Assembly (NCBI RefSeq): GCF_030519375.1
Contig: NZ_JAUMKB010000001.1
Span: 1 to 64,000 of the forward strand
Length of the DNA stretch: 64,000 nt
Direction: 5' to 3'
DNA from: Mucilaginibacter tolerans
GTDB lineage: Bacteria; Bacteroidota; Bacteroidia; Sphingobacteriales; Sphingobacteriaceae
Shown: one piece after another, positions 30,866 to 39,330 of the stretch
How positions within the stretch are numbered: the first letter of the stretch is position 1
Layout of the letters: the number at the start of each line of letters is the position of its first letter
The notes under the pieces: model-generated
Told to the model about the DNA's origin: nothing
Databases searched by the model: none
The model's input: the letters and a program-made list of their open reading frames with translations, nothing else
Program-made: the position numbers and the translations under genes

Positions 30866-32266
30866 ATGGTAGAATGTACACCTGCATTATTTAAAACATT
30901 TGAGGCACTGGTGGATGTGCCGGAAGCCCAGCTGCAATGGCTGATCGATCAGAGTGATTGTCGCGAATATCCGGATGGTGAATTATTAGCTGAACCGGGC
31001 CGACCTATCGTTGGCACGCACTTTATCATCAGCGGCAAACTGCGCTTATATGTCCCGATTGGCGGTGTAAAGCGTGAGCTGGGCGATTTTAAACCCGGTA
31101 GTATCACCGGTTACATGCCCTATTCTCGTGCAACGGTAAGCACAGGCTATGGGCGCACCATTGGTGTAACACAGATCATGACCTTTCCGATTGGAAAGAT
31201 TGAAGAAATGATCAGGCATCATTTTGAACTCACCCAGGCGCTGGTTCATGTTATGACCAACCGCGTGCGCACCTTCACCGCATTACAGCAGCAAAACGAG
31301 AAAATGCTGGCACTGGGAAAATTATCGGCAGGTCTGACGCATGAGCTGAACAACCCGGCATCGGCTATTGTGCGCGATTCGGAGTCATTACTAAAACATT
31401 TACAGCTGGAGCCTGACACGTTCAAATCGATGATCGCCATCAGGATGGAGCCTGAAGAGGTTGATGCAGTTACCCATGAGTTTTTCCGCTTCTTAACAGA
31501 GCGCAAGGGGGTCGATCTTACCATCCGCCAACGTGCGGAAAAGGAAGATGAACTGACTGATCTGTTCGATGAAATGGGCATGCAGTATGACCCCGAATTG
31601 GTTGAGAATTTTGTTGAGTTTGGGATAGAACCTAAGGATGTACAATCATTCCGCAAGCATATTCCGGAGCAGTTTCTTGAACCGGTATTTAACTGGATGA
31701 ACACGCTCCTGGTCACCGATAGGATGGTACAGGATATTGGGGAATCTGCCCGTCGCATTGCAACGCTGGTTAACTCGGTAAAAACCTATACCCATATGGA
31801 CCAGGGTCAGGAAAAGCAATATGCCGACATACGTATCGGAATAAAAAACACATTCCAGATGCTGATCTATAAGATCAAAAAAGGAAATATTACCGTGGTG
31901 AAGCAATTTGATGAAACCCTGCCACCGGTAAAAGCTCAAATAGGCGAACTGAACCAGGTATGGACCAATTTGATAGACAACGCCCTGGATGCTATGGAGC
32001 CTAACGGCAAGGGGACACTAACCATTAAAACAGAAAGGGATAAAGAATTTGTACAGGTAACCATTGCAGATGATGGCGTTGGCATACCCGAGGAAATATC
32101 CTCGCGTATCTTCGATCCGTTTTTTACAACTAAAGAAATGGGAAAAGGCACCGGGATGGGTCTCGAAGTAGTACAGCGCATAGTACAACAACACAATGGT
32201 TCTATAAAAGTTATATCAGAACCGGGGCATACAGCGTTTGTAGTATGCTTCCCAATTGACGGATAA
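30866..32266 (+). CDS. Sensor kinase with N-terminal cyclic-nucleotide-binding (CRP-type) domain
   Basis: A 466-residue soluble kinase. Residues about 10-135 form a cNMP-binding barrel (YPDGELLAEPGRPIVGTHFIISG). Then comes the phosphoacceptor helix with His159 in GLTHELNNPASAI, an unusually long helical insert (about 175-300), and the ATPase with N box LIDNALDAM, G1 ADDGVGIP and G2 GKGTGMGLEV. No membrane segment or DNA-binding part is present. It lies 175 bases upstream of a receiver-flavoprotein fusion, its probable target. Whether the barrel binds cAMP or another ligand is not visible. Confidence 0.9.
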   Translation: MVECTPALFKTFEALVDVPEAQLQWLIDQSDCREYPDGELLAEPGRPIVGTHFIISGKLRLYVPIGGVKRELGDFKPGSITGYMPYSRATVSTGYGRTIGVTQIMTFPIGKIEEMIRHHFELTQALVHVMTNRVRTFTALQQQNEKMLALGKLSAGLTHELNNPASAIVRDSESLLKHLQLEPDTFKSMIAIRMEPEEVDAVTHEFFRFLTERKGVDLTIRQRAEKEDELTDLFDEMGMQYDPELVENFVEFGIEPKDVQSFRKHIPEQFLEPVFNWMNTLLVTDRMVQDIGESARRIATLVNSVKTYTHMDQGQEKQYADIRIGIKNTFQMLIYKIKKGNITVVKQFDETLPPVKAQIGELNQVWTNLIDNALDAMEPNGKGTLTIKTERDKEFVQVTIADDGVGIPEEISSRIFDPFFTTKEMGKGTGMGLEVVQRIVQQHNGSIKVISEPGHTAFVVCFPIDG

Positions 32267-32287
32267 TTGTTGTAAATGATGGAATGG

Positions 32288-32430
32288 GTGGGGAGGTTTT
32301 AAAGGTTGTAATTATTGCATTGGTTGAAGTGGCTGAAACATTTAACTAATCAATCAGTCTAACCATTACAGCTAATAGAACTTTTTCAACATCTACAACT
32401 AATACAACTTAATCCAACCTCATCAACCAA
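32288..32430. repeat. Imperfect inverted repeat, GTT-rich and AAC-rich arms (copy c)
   Basis: The left half contains AAAGGTTGTAATTATTGCAT and TGGTTGAAGTGG. The right half contains TTTTTCAACATCTACAAC and CAACCTCATCAACC. It fills the gap between the kinase and its likely partner. Confidence 0.45.
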
Positions 32431-32441
32431 AAAAAACTACC

Positions 32442-34103
32442 ATGATCAAACCCATTATATTTTCAATAGACGACGACCCCCAGGTATTGCGCGCCATAAA
32501 CCGCGACCTGAAATCGCAATATAATTCCGAATACAAGATCATCAGTACTACCTCGGCAAATGAGGCATTAGAAGCTATTGCCGAAATGAAAAATGCAGGC
32601 GATCCGGTGGCGATGTTCCTTGTAGATCAGCGTATGCCCGAAATGGAGGGGGTAGACTTTCTGCAAAAGGCTATCAAAATTTATCCCGATGCCAAACGGG
32701 TATTACTTACTGCCTACTCTGATACCGTTGCTGCAATTAAAGCAATCAACGTGGTACAGCTTGACTATTATCTAACCAAGCCATGGAACCCGCCCGAAGA
32801 AAAGCTATACCCGGTGATAAACGACCTGCTCGACGATTGGCAAAGCCATTACACGCCCGATTTTAAAGGCATTAAGCTGGTTGGCTATCAATACAACCCA
32901 AAATCGCACGAGATAAAGGACTACCTGGCGGGCAACCTTATCCCTTACCGATGGTTTGATATAGAAAGCAACCCGGAGGCTAAAACATTGCTCGAGGCCA
33001 ACAATCTGGACAGAACTGCCTTGCCGGTGATTGTTTTTGAAAACGGGGAATGTGCCTGCCAACCAACTATAAGGCAAATAGCTGAAAAAGCCGGACTACA
33101 ACCGGAGATACAAAACGATATTTATGACGTGGTGATTATTGGTGCGGGCCCTGCCGGTTTGGCTGCCGCTGTGTACGGATCATCCGAAGGATTGAAAACC
33201 TTACTGGTAGAGCGCAGGGCGCCGGGCGGTCAGGCCGGTACAAGTTCACGTATCGAGAACTATCTGGGCTTCCCGGCGGGCTTAAGCGGTGCCGATCTGA
33301 CACGGCGGGCCATTAGCCAGGCTACCCGTTTGGGAGCGCAGTTCCTGTCACCGCATTCTGTAAACGACATACGCGAGAAAGATGGTTATAAAAAGATCAT
33401 ACTGGATGACGGTCCGCATATTATGAGCCGGTCGGTAGTAATCACCACAGGAGTTGATTACCGCAAGCTTGAAGTAGAAGGTGTGGATAATTTCACCGGG
33501 GCAGGTGTTTATTACGGTGCCGCCACTACCGAAGCCAGTGCCTGCAAGGATAAGGATGTATTTATCATTGGCGGCGGTAACTCAGCCGGTCAGGCAGCTA
33601 TGTACCTGTCCAAATTTGCACGCCAGGTGTATATTATCATCCGCCGCGACGATCTGACAGCAACGATGTCGGCTTATTTAATCGATCAGATCAAAAATTC
33701 GCCCAATATCGAGGTATTGCCAAATACAGAAGTATGCAAGGCCTGCGGCAACAGTTACCTTGAAAAACTGACGTTGCTTAACGTAAAAACACAGGAAAAG
33801 AAGGACTATGATGCCAATGCATTATACATTTTCATCGGCGCAAAACCATTTACAGATTGGATAAAGCTCGACATCATTAAAAACAACAAGGAATTTATCG
33901 AAACCGGCCGCGACCTGGCTGCCTACGATAATTTCAAAAAGATATGGAAGCTTAACCGCGACCCATACTTACTTGAAACCAGTTGCCCGGGCATATTTGC
34001 AGCAGGCGATGTTCGCGCCGGTGCCATGAATCGCGTTGCATCAGCTGTAGGCGAAGGATCAATGGCTATCAGTTTTGTGCATAAGTATTTGGCGGAGGTG
34101 TAA
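32442..34103 (+). CDS. Response regulator receiver fused to thioredoxin-reductase-like flavoprotein
   Basis: A 553-residue fusion. Receiver (1-130): SIDDDP, phosphoacceptor Asp62 in LVDQRMPEMEG, LLTAYS, LTKPW. Middle (about 140-220): a glutaredoxin-like fold without its CPYC. C-terminal part (about 225-553): thioredoxin-reductase type, with FAD motif VIIGAGPAGLAA, NAD(P)H motif IIGGGNSAGQAA and the FAD-binding GIFAAGDVR. Where TrxR has YCATC this protein has YGAAT, so the disulfide relay is lost; Cys368 and a CKAC pair (432, 435) are elsewhere. The family is known as fused response regulator/thioredoxin-disulfide reductase. The phosphodonor is probably the preceding kinase. The electron acceptor is unknown. 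Confidence 0.92.
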   Translation: MIKPIIFSIDDDPQVLRAINRDLKSQYNSEYKIISTTSANEALEAIAEMKNAGDPVAMFLVDQRMPEMEGVDFLQKAIKIYPDAKRVLLTAYSDTVAAIKAINVVQLDYYLTKPWNPPEEKLYPVINDLLDDWQSHYTPDFKGIKLVGYQYNPKSHEIKDYLAGNLIPYRWFDIESNPEAKTLLEANNLDRTALPVIVFENGECACQPTIRQIAEKAGLQPEIQNDIYDVVIIGAGPAGLAAAVYGSSEGLKTLLVERRAPGGQAGTSSRIENYLGFPAGLSGADLTRRAISQATRLGAQFLSPHSVNDIREKDGYKKIILDDGPHIMSRSVVITTGVDYRKLEVEGVDNFTGAGVYYGAATTEASACKDKDVFIIGGGNSAGQAAMYLSKFARQVYIIIRRDDLTATMSAYLIDQIKNSPNIEVLPNTEVCKACGNSYLEKLTLLNVKTQEKKDYDANALYIFIGAKPFTDWIKLDIIKNNKEFIETGRDLAAYDNFKKIWKLNRDPYLLETSCPGIFAAGDVRAGAMNRVASAVGEGSMAISFVHKYLAEV

Positions 34104-34116
34104 TCGCCCGGATAAA

Positions 34117-35820
34117 ATGATAAAAAGAGAGCTACTATACAAAATGCTTCTGCTGCTTAGTATGGTGGCTCTCTCTGCTTTAAACGGATTTGCCCAGCAA
34201 CTTGCCGGTACAAGTTGGAAATCATCTGGCGTGGCATCGGCCCAATTACACTTTGCAAAAGATACTGTTTGGATAAATAGTCACAAAAACTCGCCGCTCA
34301 GCTTTTCATTTTCTCAAAAACGAGATACCTTATTTCTATATGGCAGTTCAAAGAAAGACAATCACTTGGAGTCTGATACGTCTTACTATAAAGTTCGCTA
34401 TACTAACAACAGTCAGCATCTGACGCTGTCAGCAATTAAAGGGCACCATGCCGATAGAGAAAAAAATTTCACGGGCAGGTTCAATTATGTTCCCGAAGAA
34501 GATGGGGCACCGCGCGACTGGTCGTATATGGATGCCATGAGCGATTCCATTGCGGGGATCAGCCTGTATAAAGCTTATGAACTATTAAAGGTTAAAAAAC
34601 TAAAACCTGCCCCTGTGATAGTTGCTGTGATTGACAATGGATTTGATATTGGGCATGAAGACCTGAAAGGCTCAATCTGGACCAACACCAGGGAAATCCC
34701 GGGCAACGGAATTGATGACGATCACAATGGCTATGTAGATGATGTGCATGGATGGAACTTCAGGGGCGATAAGAACGGGCACATTGTGGATGCTGAGCAA
34801 TCGGGAGCTACCCAAACCTATGCTGCGTTTAAAAGCAAATATGAAAATGCTGACACCAGCCATTTGACTGATAGAGAAAAGAAATTGTTTTCCATCTACA
34901 AAAAAGCCAGGGCGAAATATTTTGAGACACTTAAGACCACCAAGGATTCTGTTGATCTGAAATATGCATACAATGTAGACTATATCTCGGCCAAATTGAT
35001 CCAAAACGATAATGGCCAAATTCATAATCATTCGTATGGAAGCGCCGTTATTACTTCAACGGAAGCACTAAGCCATGGCACTCATGTCGCTGGCATCATT
35101 GCAGCAAAAAGGAATAATGGCAAAGGAGTCGATGGCATTGCCGACAATGTCCGGATCATGCCGATAATTGCTACCACAGGACCCGGCGATGAAAGAGACA
35201 AAGATATTGCCAACGGTATTTTCTACGCTGTGAATAACGGTGCGCGCATCATCAATATGAGTTTCTCAAAAAGATACTCGCCTTATAAAAAACTGGTTGA
35301 CAGCGCGGTGCAATATGCTGAACTAAAACATGTCCTGATCATTCATGCTGCCGGCAACGATGGCAACAACAACGATACGGCCAATTACTACCCCATTGCT
35401 TATTATCAAAACGGGCATAAAGCTTCCAATTTTATTACTGTTGGTTGGAGCAGGCCCTTATTTAACTACAGGCTTGCACATCCATATTCCGGGTACGGCA
35501 AAAACAATGTAGATCTTTTTGCACCTGGCAGTGATATATTCTCAACTGTACCCGGCGATTTGTATGATTATAAATCGGGCTCGAGCATGTCGACCCCATG
35601 TGTTACGGGAGTTGCTGCGTTACTGCTGTCCTACTTTCCTGACCTGACTGCTGAACAGGTAAAAGATATTCTTCTACTGTCAAGCTTTAAGCCCAATATC
35701 ATGGTGAACCGGCCCGGCGGATCAAAAATACAGGTGCCATTTAGTAGCCTGTCCGTTTCGGGTGGCATAGTTAACGCCCATAAGGCCGTTCAAATGGCAA
35801 TAGAACTGTCGGGGAAATAA
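34117..35820 (+). CDS. Secreted subtilisin-like serine protease (S8)
   Basis: A 567-residue exported protease. I use the ATG at 34117, 13 bases after the previous stop, because it opens a signal peptide ending GFAQ. Residues about 25-145 look like a prodomain. The catalytic triad is Asp in VIDNGFDIGHEDL, His in SHGTHVAGIIAA and Ser in SGSSMSTPCVTG. The NGIDDDHNGYVDDVHGWNF stretch is typical of Bacteroidota subtilases. The spacing says it is transcribed with the flavoprotein, though a link in function is not obvious. Confidence 0.93.
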   Translation: MIKRELLYKMLLLLSMVALSALNGFAQQLAGTSWKSSGVASAQLHFAKDTVWINSHKNSPLSFSFSQKRDTLFLYGSSKKDNHLESDTSYYKVRYTNNSQHLTLSAIKGHHADREKNFTGRFNYVPEEDGAPRDWSYMDAMSDSIAGISLYKAYELLKVKKLKPAPVIVAVIDNGFDIGHEDLKGSIWTNTREIPGNGIDDDHNGYVDDVHGWNFRGDKNGHIVDAEQSGATQTYAAFKSKYENADTSHLTDREKKLFSIYKKARAKYFETLKTTKDSVDLKYAYNVDYISAKLIQNDNGQIHNHSYGSAVITSTEALSHGTHVAGIIAAKRNNGKGVDGIADNVRIMPIIATTGPGDERDKDIANGIFYAVNNGARIINMSFSKRYSPYKKLVDSAVQYAELKHVLIIHAAGNDGNNNDTANYYPIAYYQNGHKASNFITVGWSRPLFNYRLAHPYSGYGKNNVDLFAPGSDIFSTVPGDLYDYKSGSSMSTPCVTGVAALLLSYFPDLTAEQVKDILLLSSFKPNIMVNRPGGSKIQVPFSSLSVSGGIVNAHKAVQMAIELSGK

Positions 35821-35889
35821 AATACGGGATGCACAATAACCATTACATTCTGTTATTTTTTTCCTAATTTTCTACCCAAATCAATCCTA

Positions 35890-36159
35890 ATGGAAGACAA
35901 AATCTGCGAGCATCTTGCAGCTATCAAAAAGCTGAAACATGCAAAAGAATATGTATGCGAAGAGTGTATTAAACACGGTGGTAGCTGGGTGCACCTTCGC
36001 ACCTGCCAAACCTGTGGTGTAACCTTGTGCTGCGATAGTTCACCCGAAAAACATGCCTCAAAACATGCCCATGAAGCCGGTCACCCGGTAGTTATCTCTG
36101 CTGAGCCCGGCGAAAGGTGGCTGTGGTGTTATGTGGATGAAGAATTTGCAGAGTATTGA
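35890..36159 (+). CDS. UBP-type zinc finger protein
   Basis: An 89-residue single-domain protein. All metal ligands of the ZnF-UBP fold are in place: CEH near residue 6, CEEC at 23-26, CQTCG around 39, CC around 47 and the HASKHAHEAGH cluster. The closing WCYVDEEF is also typical. In eukaryotes this domain binds the free Gly-Gly end of ubiquitin. Bacterial single-domain forms have no proven ligand. From memory they often lie close to receiver-TrxR fusions, as here. It follows the protease gene by 69 bases. Confidence 0.9.
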   Translation: MEDKICEHLAAIKKLKHAKEYVCEECIKHGGSWVHLRTCQTCGVTLCCDSSPEKHASKHAHEAGHPVVISAEPGERWLWCYVDEEFAEY

Positions 36160-36164
36160 GAGTG

Positions 36165-36226
36165 GAGAATCAAGAACCAGAAGCAAAATTATTTTCTTGG
36201 TTCCTGACTCTTGCCTCTTGGTTCTC
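36165..36226. repeat. Hairpin-forming intergenic repeat
   Basis: GAGAATCAAGA (36165-36175) pairs with TCTTGGTTCTC (36216-36226), one mismatch. TTGGTTC occurs twice in the right half. It may end both convergent transcripts. Confidence 0.5.
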
Positions 36227-36785
36227 AATCAATATGCACCGTCAACGGCTGAAAACGTGGCTGCAATCTTTTCACCGACTCAGCCATACGCTTGATGAAC
36301 AAGTAATTGGTTGTACCGCCAATCACTGCTCCTACTACCGGAATCAGTCGTGCAGCAGTTTTTGAACCCAGGCGTAGTAATATGCGTTCAGACCCACGCT
36401 CCAGTATGTTTTTGGTGATCATAATTCCGGCCTCTACCTGCATGGCAGCCGCCATAATAGACACAAACTCGTCGAAAGTAATCTGGTAAGTCCCCCGGTT
36501 ATAATACATAATGCCCAGCGTTACCCTGATCTGCTGCGTAAGCATATTGATCAGGTCGAAAGGAATGCCGATGGCCATTGTGAGCGCTCCGCCACCGCCG
36601 GAAATGACTCCGGTAGTGGCAGATAGACGCGCACATTGCTCTATAAATCGTTCCAATCCCAATTTATCAACCCCTTGTTTAATGCCAAGCTGGTCGATGT
36701 GGGTGAATATTTTTCTGAACGTATCCTGCTGCAGGTCGTCAAAGCTGAGCCGGATATTTGATATGGTCTGTTTTAAGGTGTCCAT
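36225..36785 (-). CDS. EcsC-like family protein
   Basis: A 186-residue protein. The central glycine-rich segment SATTGVISGGGGALTMAIGIPFDLINMLTQQI (in pieces, about 55-85) and the later AARLIPVVGAVIGGTTNYLFIKRMAE match the EcsC family, which has amphipathic or weakly hydrophobic helices. The family is named after B. subtilis EcsC, found beside an ABC transporter, but no ABC genes are near. Function is unknown. It is monocistronic, facing the zinc finger gene. Confidence 0.75.
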   Translation of the reverse strand: MDTLKQTISNIRLSFDDLQQDTFRKIFTHIDQLGIKQGVDKLGLERFIEQCARLSATTGVISGGGGALTMAIGIPFDLINMLTQQIRVTLGIMYYNRGTYQITFDEFVSIMAAAMQVEAGIMITKNILERGSERILLRLGSKTAARLIPVVGAVIGGTTNYLFIKRMAESVKRLQPRFQPLTVHID

Positions 36786-36849
36786 AATCGTAATGATGTT
36801 ACCTGTATAACATCATTTTTCTGTTATTGTTGTTGGCGGGCAAATGTCA

Positions 36850-36993
36850 TTAAACAAAGTGACAAATAACCAACACCAGGAACATCAAAGGGACATCTAA
36901 TAAGACAAGCACACGAGCCATTTGCTGACTTTTAGCGTCACCATCTATAAACACATGGTGTAAATCATTTTTGAGGTTTTTCAAGGTTTTCAT
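36850..36993 (-). CDS. Small tail-anchored membrane protein
   Basis: A 47-residue protein reading from the ATG complementary to 36991-36993 to the TAA at 36850-36852. Residues 1-27 are polar (MKTLKNLKNDLHHVFIDGD and on). Residues about 28-46 form one hydrophobic helix rich in Val and Leu. The clear split between a charged head and a terminal helix, and a start preceded by an AT-rich region, argue for a real gene. No family is recognised. It lies in a gap otherwise empty of genes. Confidence 0.5.
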   Translation of the reverse strand: MKTLKNLKNDLHHVFIDGDAKSQQMARVLVLLDVPLMFLVLVICHFV

Positions 36994-37377
36994 AAGACAA
37001 TATTTTTAATTAACAAAATGGTTATCAACAGGTTAACTATATTTACCTGCTATTTATCAATATGACAATATTGGCTAAGGAAGGTTTAAAAAGATGAAAG
37101 AATTATTTTTGAAAGGCAGCTCAAACCCGAAGAAAAGGGGTTAAAGTAAAGTTCTGCATTGAAATTATACATCAAACTCTGTCAAAGGCATGCCTGACTG
37201 TCGCATTTTCGACCTAAATGAGCAGAAAAAGAACTTTTCTATCGTTTTAGTTAAACTTTTTCATTTAACGGTTGTTATACAACTATACCATCAGCAATGA
37301 TAGTATGCCTTTTAAATAATTAATTAGGGGAAATAGCCGGGTTCAATGCCCGGCTATTGTTTTTTTCTGAAATCTGG
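36994..37377. other. Intergenic region with orphan plus-strand terminator
   Basis: No convincing protein gene. It holds a TATATTTA box (37038-37045) and a strong plus-strand terminator at 37332-37366, with no plus-strand gene to end. A small RNA is possible. Confidence 0.35.
37332..37366 (+). terminator. Strong terminator without an upstream gene
   Basis: Ten-base arms AATAGCCGGG / CCCGGCTATT (37332-37341 and 37349-37358), loop TTCAATG, then GTTTTTTT. On the minus strand the tail is TTTCCCC, so termination of the TetR transcript would be weaker. Confidence 0.75.
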
Positions 37378-37971
37378 TTATTTCTTAAGCTGTAGGTCTA
37401 TCTGTTTTTCCAGCAGATCCAGACTTTGATTCAAATAACTGATATCACCTGAAATTTTGGATACGGTAATGCCACCCTCAATCATGGCAATCATCAGCGA
37501 AGCGAATGCTGCCACATCTACATGCTCTTTTATCTCGCCTGAACGTATGCCCTGGTGAATAATGGCCGATATGCTGCGGTGCCACGAGTTTACGGCTTCA
37601 CCAACTTTCTTTTTCAGCTGCGGGTGGGTATCATCAGCCTCTACTCCGGTGTTTATAATAGGGCACCCTGCCGATAGCGTCGGATTAAAAAGCCCCTTAC
37701 GATAAACATTAACGTAAGCGCGTAATTTGCCCAAAGCAGTAGGGTCTTCACTTTGAAGGGCCATTACCCGCTGCCGCATTCTACCCAAATTGTAATCAAA
37801 AGCAGCCAGCGCCACTTCGTCCTTATTTTCGAAATTGCCGTAAATAGCCCCTTTTGTGAGACCCGTGGTCTCTGTCAGATCCGACATCGATGTGCCGGCA
37901 TAACCCTTACGATTAAATACGGGAGCAGTCTTCTCAACTATATATTCCCGTGTACGCTCTGCTTTTCCCAT
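37378..37971 (-). CDS. TetR/AcrR family repressor
   Basis: A 197-residue repressor. I use the second Met (codon 37969-37971), where a leaderless transcript would start; the first is at 37977. The DNA-binding domain is ENKDEVALAA preceded by GTSMSDLTETTGLTKGAIYGNF (recognition helix TKGAIYGNF). The C-terminal ligand domain is of the TetR_C type with a buried Cys-Pro (AGCPIINTGVEADDTHP) as in the YxaF/AcrR group. An operator dyad overlaps its promoter. No target enzyme or pump gene is next to it. Confidence 0.9.
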   Translation of the reverse strand: MGKAERTREYIVEKTAPVFNRKGYAGTSMSDLTETTGLTKGAIYGNFENKDEVALAAFDYNLGRMRQRVMALQSEDPTALGKLRAYVNVYRKGLFNPTLSAGCPIINTGVEADDTHPQLKKKVGEAVNSWHRSISAIIHQGIRSGEIKEHVDVAAFASLMIAMIEGGITVSKISGDISYLNQSLDLLEKQIDLQLKK

Positions 37972-37974
37972 ATA

Positions 37975-37982
37975 CAAATATA
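37975..37982 (-). promoter_or_regulatory. -7 element of the tetR-like gene
   Basis: TATATTTG on the minus strand, an exact TAnnTTTG match, ending four bases before the ATG at 37971, which would make a leaderless mRNA. Confidence 0.5.
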
Positions 37983-37988
37983 ATAAAT

Positions 37989-38004
37989 TATACCGATGGG
38001 TATA
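37989..38004. promoter_or_regulatory. TetR operator dyad
   Basis: TATACC-GATG-GGTATA, perfect six-base arms, just upstream of the -7 box. A bound repressor would cover the promoter. Confidence 0.65.
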
Positions 38005-38013
38005 TCGTGGTAA

Positions 38014-38205
38014 TTATTTTGACAATAAGATAGATAACACGACACTTCCTATTATTAACGCGACAAACGCATAGCTTTTCCATTTTGCGAAATTTAGCGT
38101 CCAACCAAATGCTTTTGTTCGTTTAGGAACAACTGTGCGGATATCATTTCGGTTAACATAAAAAACTCCAAATTTATAATTAAGTGGATCTTCCGTTGGT
38201 TCCAT
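38014..38205 (-). CDS. DUF5808 small membrane protein
   Basis: A 63-residue protein. FGVFYVNRNDIRTVVPKRTKAFGWTLNFA (in pieces) is the DUF5808 signature: an aromatic-Asn-x-x-D segment, VPKR and GWTLNF. One TM helix follows (about 43-61). Function is unknown. It lies upstream of the TetR gene on the same strand with the operator between them. Confidence 0.75.
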   Translation of the reverse strand: MEPTEDPLNYKFGVFYVNRNDIRTVVPKRTKAFGWTLNFAKWKSYAFVALIIGSVVLSILLSK

Positions 38206-38363
38206 TCTAGGGTATTTAATCTATTATTTGCTTACAGCTTCCCAATCTCCCCTATCATCCAGGGTCTCCTTCAGCTTCAGCTACTTCATTAAGAGGCTAA
38301 GTTTATAATAACCAATTTACCAATTTTTAATGGCTATTAAAAGAATATAAGATGATAATTTAG

Positions 38364-39251
38364 CTAATTTACAGGCAGTTTCTCCAAAAGCTGCATGCCA
38401 TCATAAGCGGTTTTCATGGCTACCGAATCATGGCTGTCCTGATCGTAAAATTTGTAGCTGAAATGTAAGCCATTACCGGGGTTTTGCTGTAATATATCTC
38501 CCAGCTCAAAAATACTGCGGACATGGTTGGTTTTGGCCGAGGTATCATTGTGGATGTGTTCAATCTCATTAAAAGGCGGCGTGGCATTGGCTATGCTGAA
38601 GTACAGCCATTTTCCATCAAATTTTTCTTTGCTCAATATTTCCCGGGCTTCATTCAGCATAAATTTATCATCCCACCACATGCTGGGGTCGCTGGCTATG
38701 TAGCCAGTAAACATTTCGGGATGATGGAGGAGGATATTGATCGTGGTCAATCCGCCTAACGAATGCCCCATCAAAATACGTTCGGACGAGACGGGATATT
38801 TTGCTTCGATATAAGGAAACAGTTCCTCCTGGATAAATGCAATAAACTTATCGCCGCCACCCGAAGGCTTAAAGCCTCTTGTTTTTTTGCCTTTGGAGTC
38901 GATTACGGAATGCGTTGGCGTCAGGTCTCGGCTGCGATTTGTATTGCGTATACCAACAATGATAGTATCCCTGAACACTTTACGCCCATCTGCATTTTCG
39001 CACTGCATCAGCTCGCGAAAGCCCGCATACTGTTCCTCGGCATCAAACAGGTATACCACAGGGTATTGATGTTTGTTTAATTCAGGGTCATCCTCCGTTT
39101 TGGGGAGATAGATCCAGATATCGCGCTTCTCATTCAGTATCTCCGAGAAAATGCAATCACCCTTGCAGATAAAAACCGGCTTGCGCTTAAGCGTACGCGC
39201 ACTGACGAGGATCATGATGAGTATTACGGCCAGAAATATCGCAAGCGCCAT
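38364..39251 (-). CDS. Membrane-anchored esterase (Fes/IroE-like)
   Basis: A 295-residue alpha/beta hydrolase. An N-terminal hydrophobic helix (residues about 2-18) anchors or exports it. The hydrolase part has WIYLPKTEDDP, YPVVYLFDAEEQYAGF, the nucleophile Ser in LMGHSLGGLTT, a likely acid in the SDPSMWWD region and the His in DQDSHDSVA. This is the putative esterase family that includes enterobactin esterases IroE and Fes, but no siderophore genes are near. The substrate is unknown. Confidence 0.85.
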   Translation of the reverse strand: MALAIFLAVILIMILVSARTLKRKPVFICKGDCIFSEILNEKRDIWIYLPKTEDDPELNKHQYPVVYLFDAEEQYAGFRELMQCENADGRKVFRDTIIVGIRNTNRSRDLTPTHSVIDSKGKKTRGFKPSGGGDKFIAFIQEELFPYIEAKYPVSSERILMGHSLGGLTTINILLHHPEMFTGYIASDPSMWWDDKFMLNEAREILSKEKFDGKWLYFSIANATPPFNEIEHIHNDTSAKTNHVRSIFELGDILQQNPGNGLHFSYKFYDQDSHDSVAMKTAYDGMQLLEKLPVN

Positions 39252-39330
39252 ACAGTTAATTGAAACCCTAAACTATGGATTTTTGAGAAGAATAGAAAAT
39301 GAGCGTTGACTCACCCGGTCATCCCGAAGC

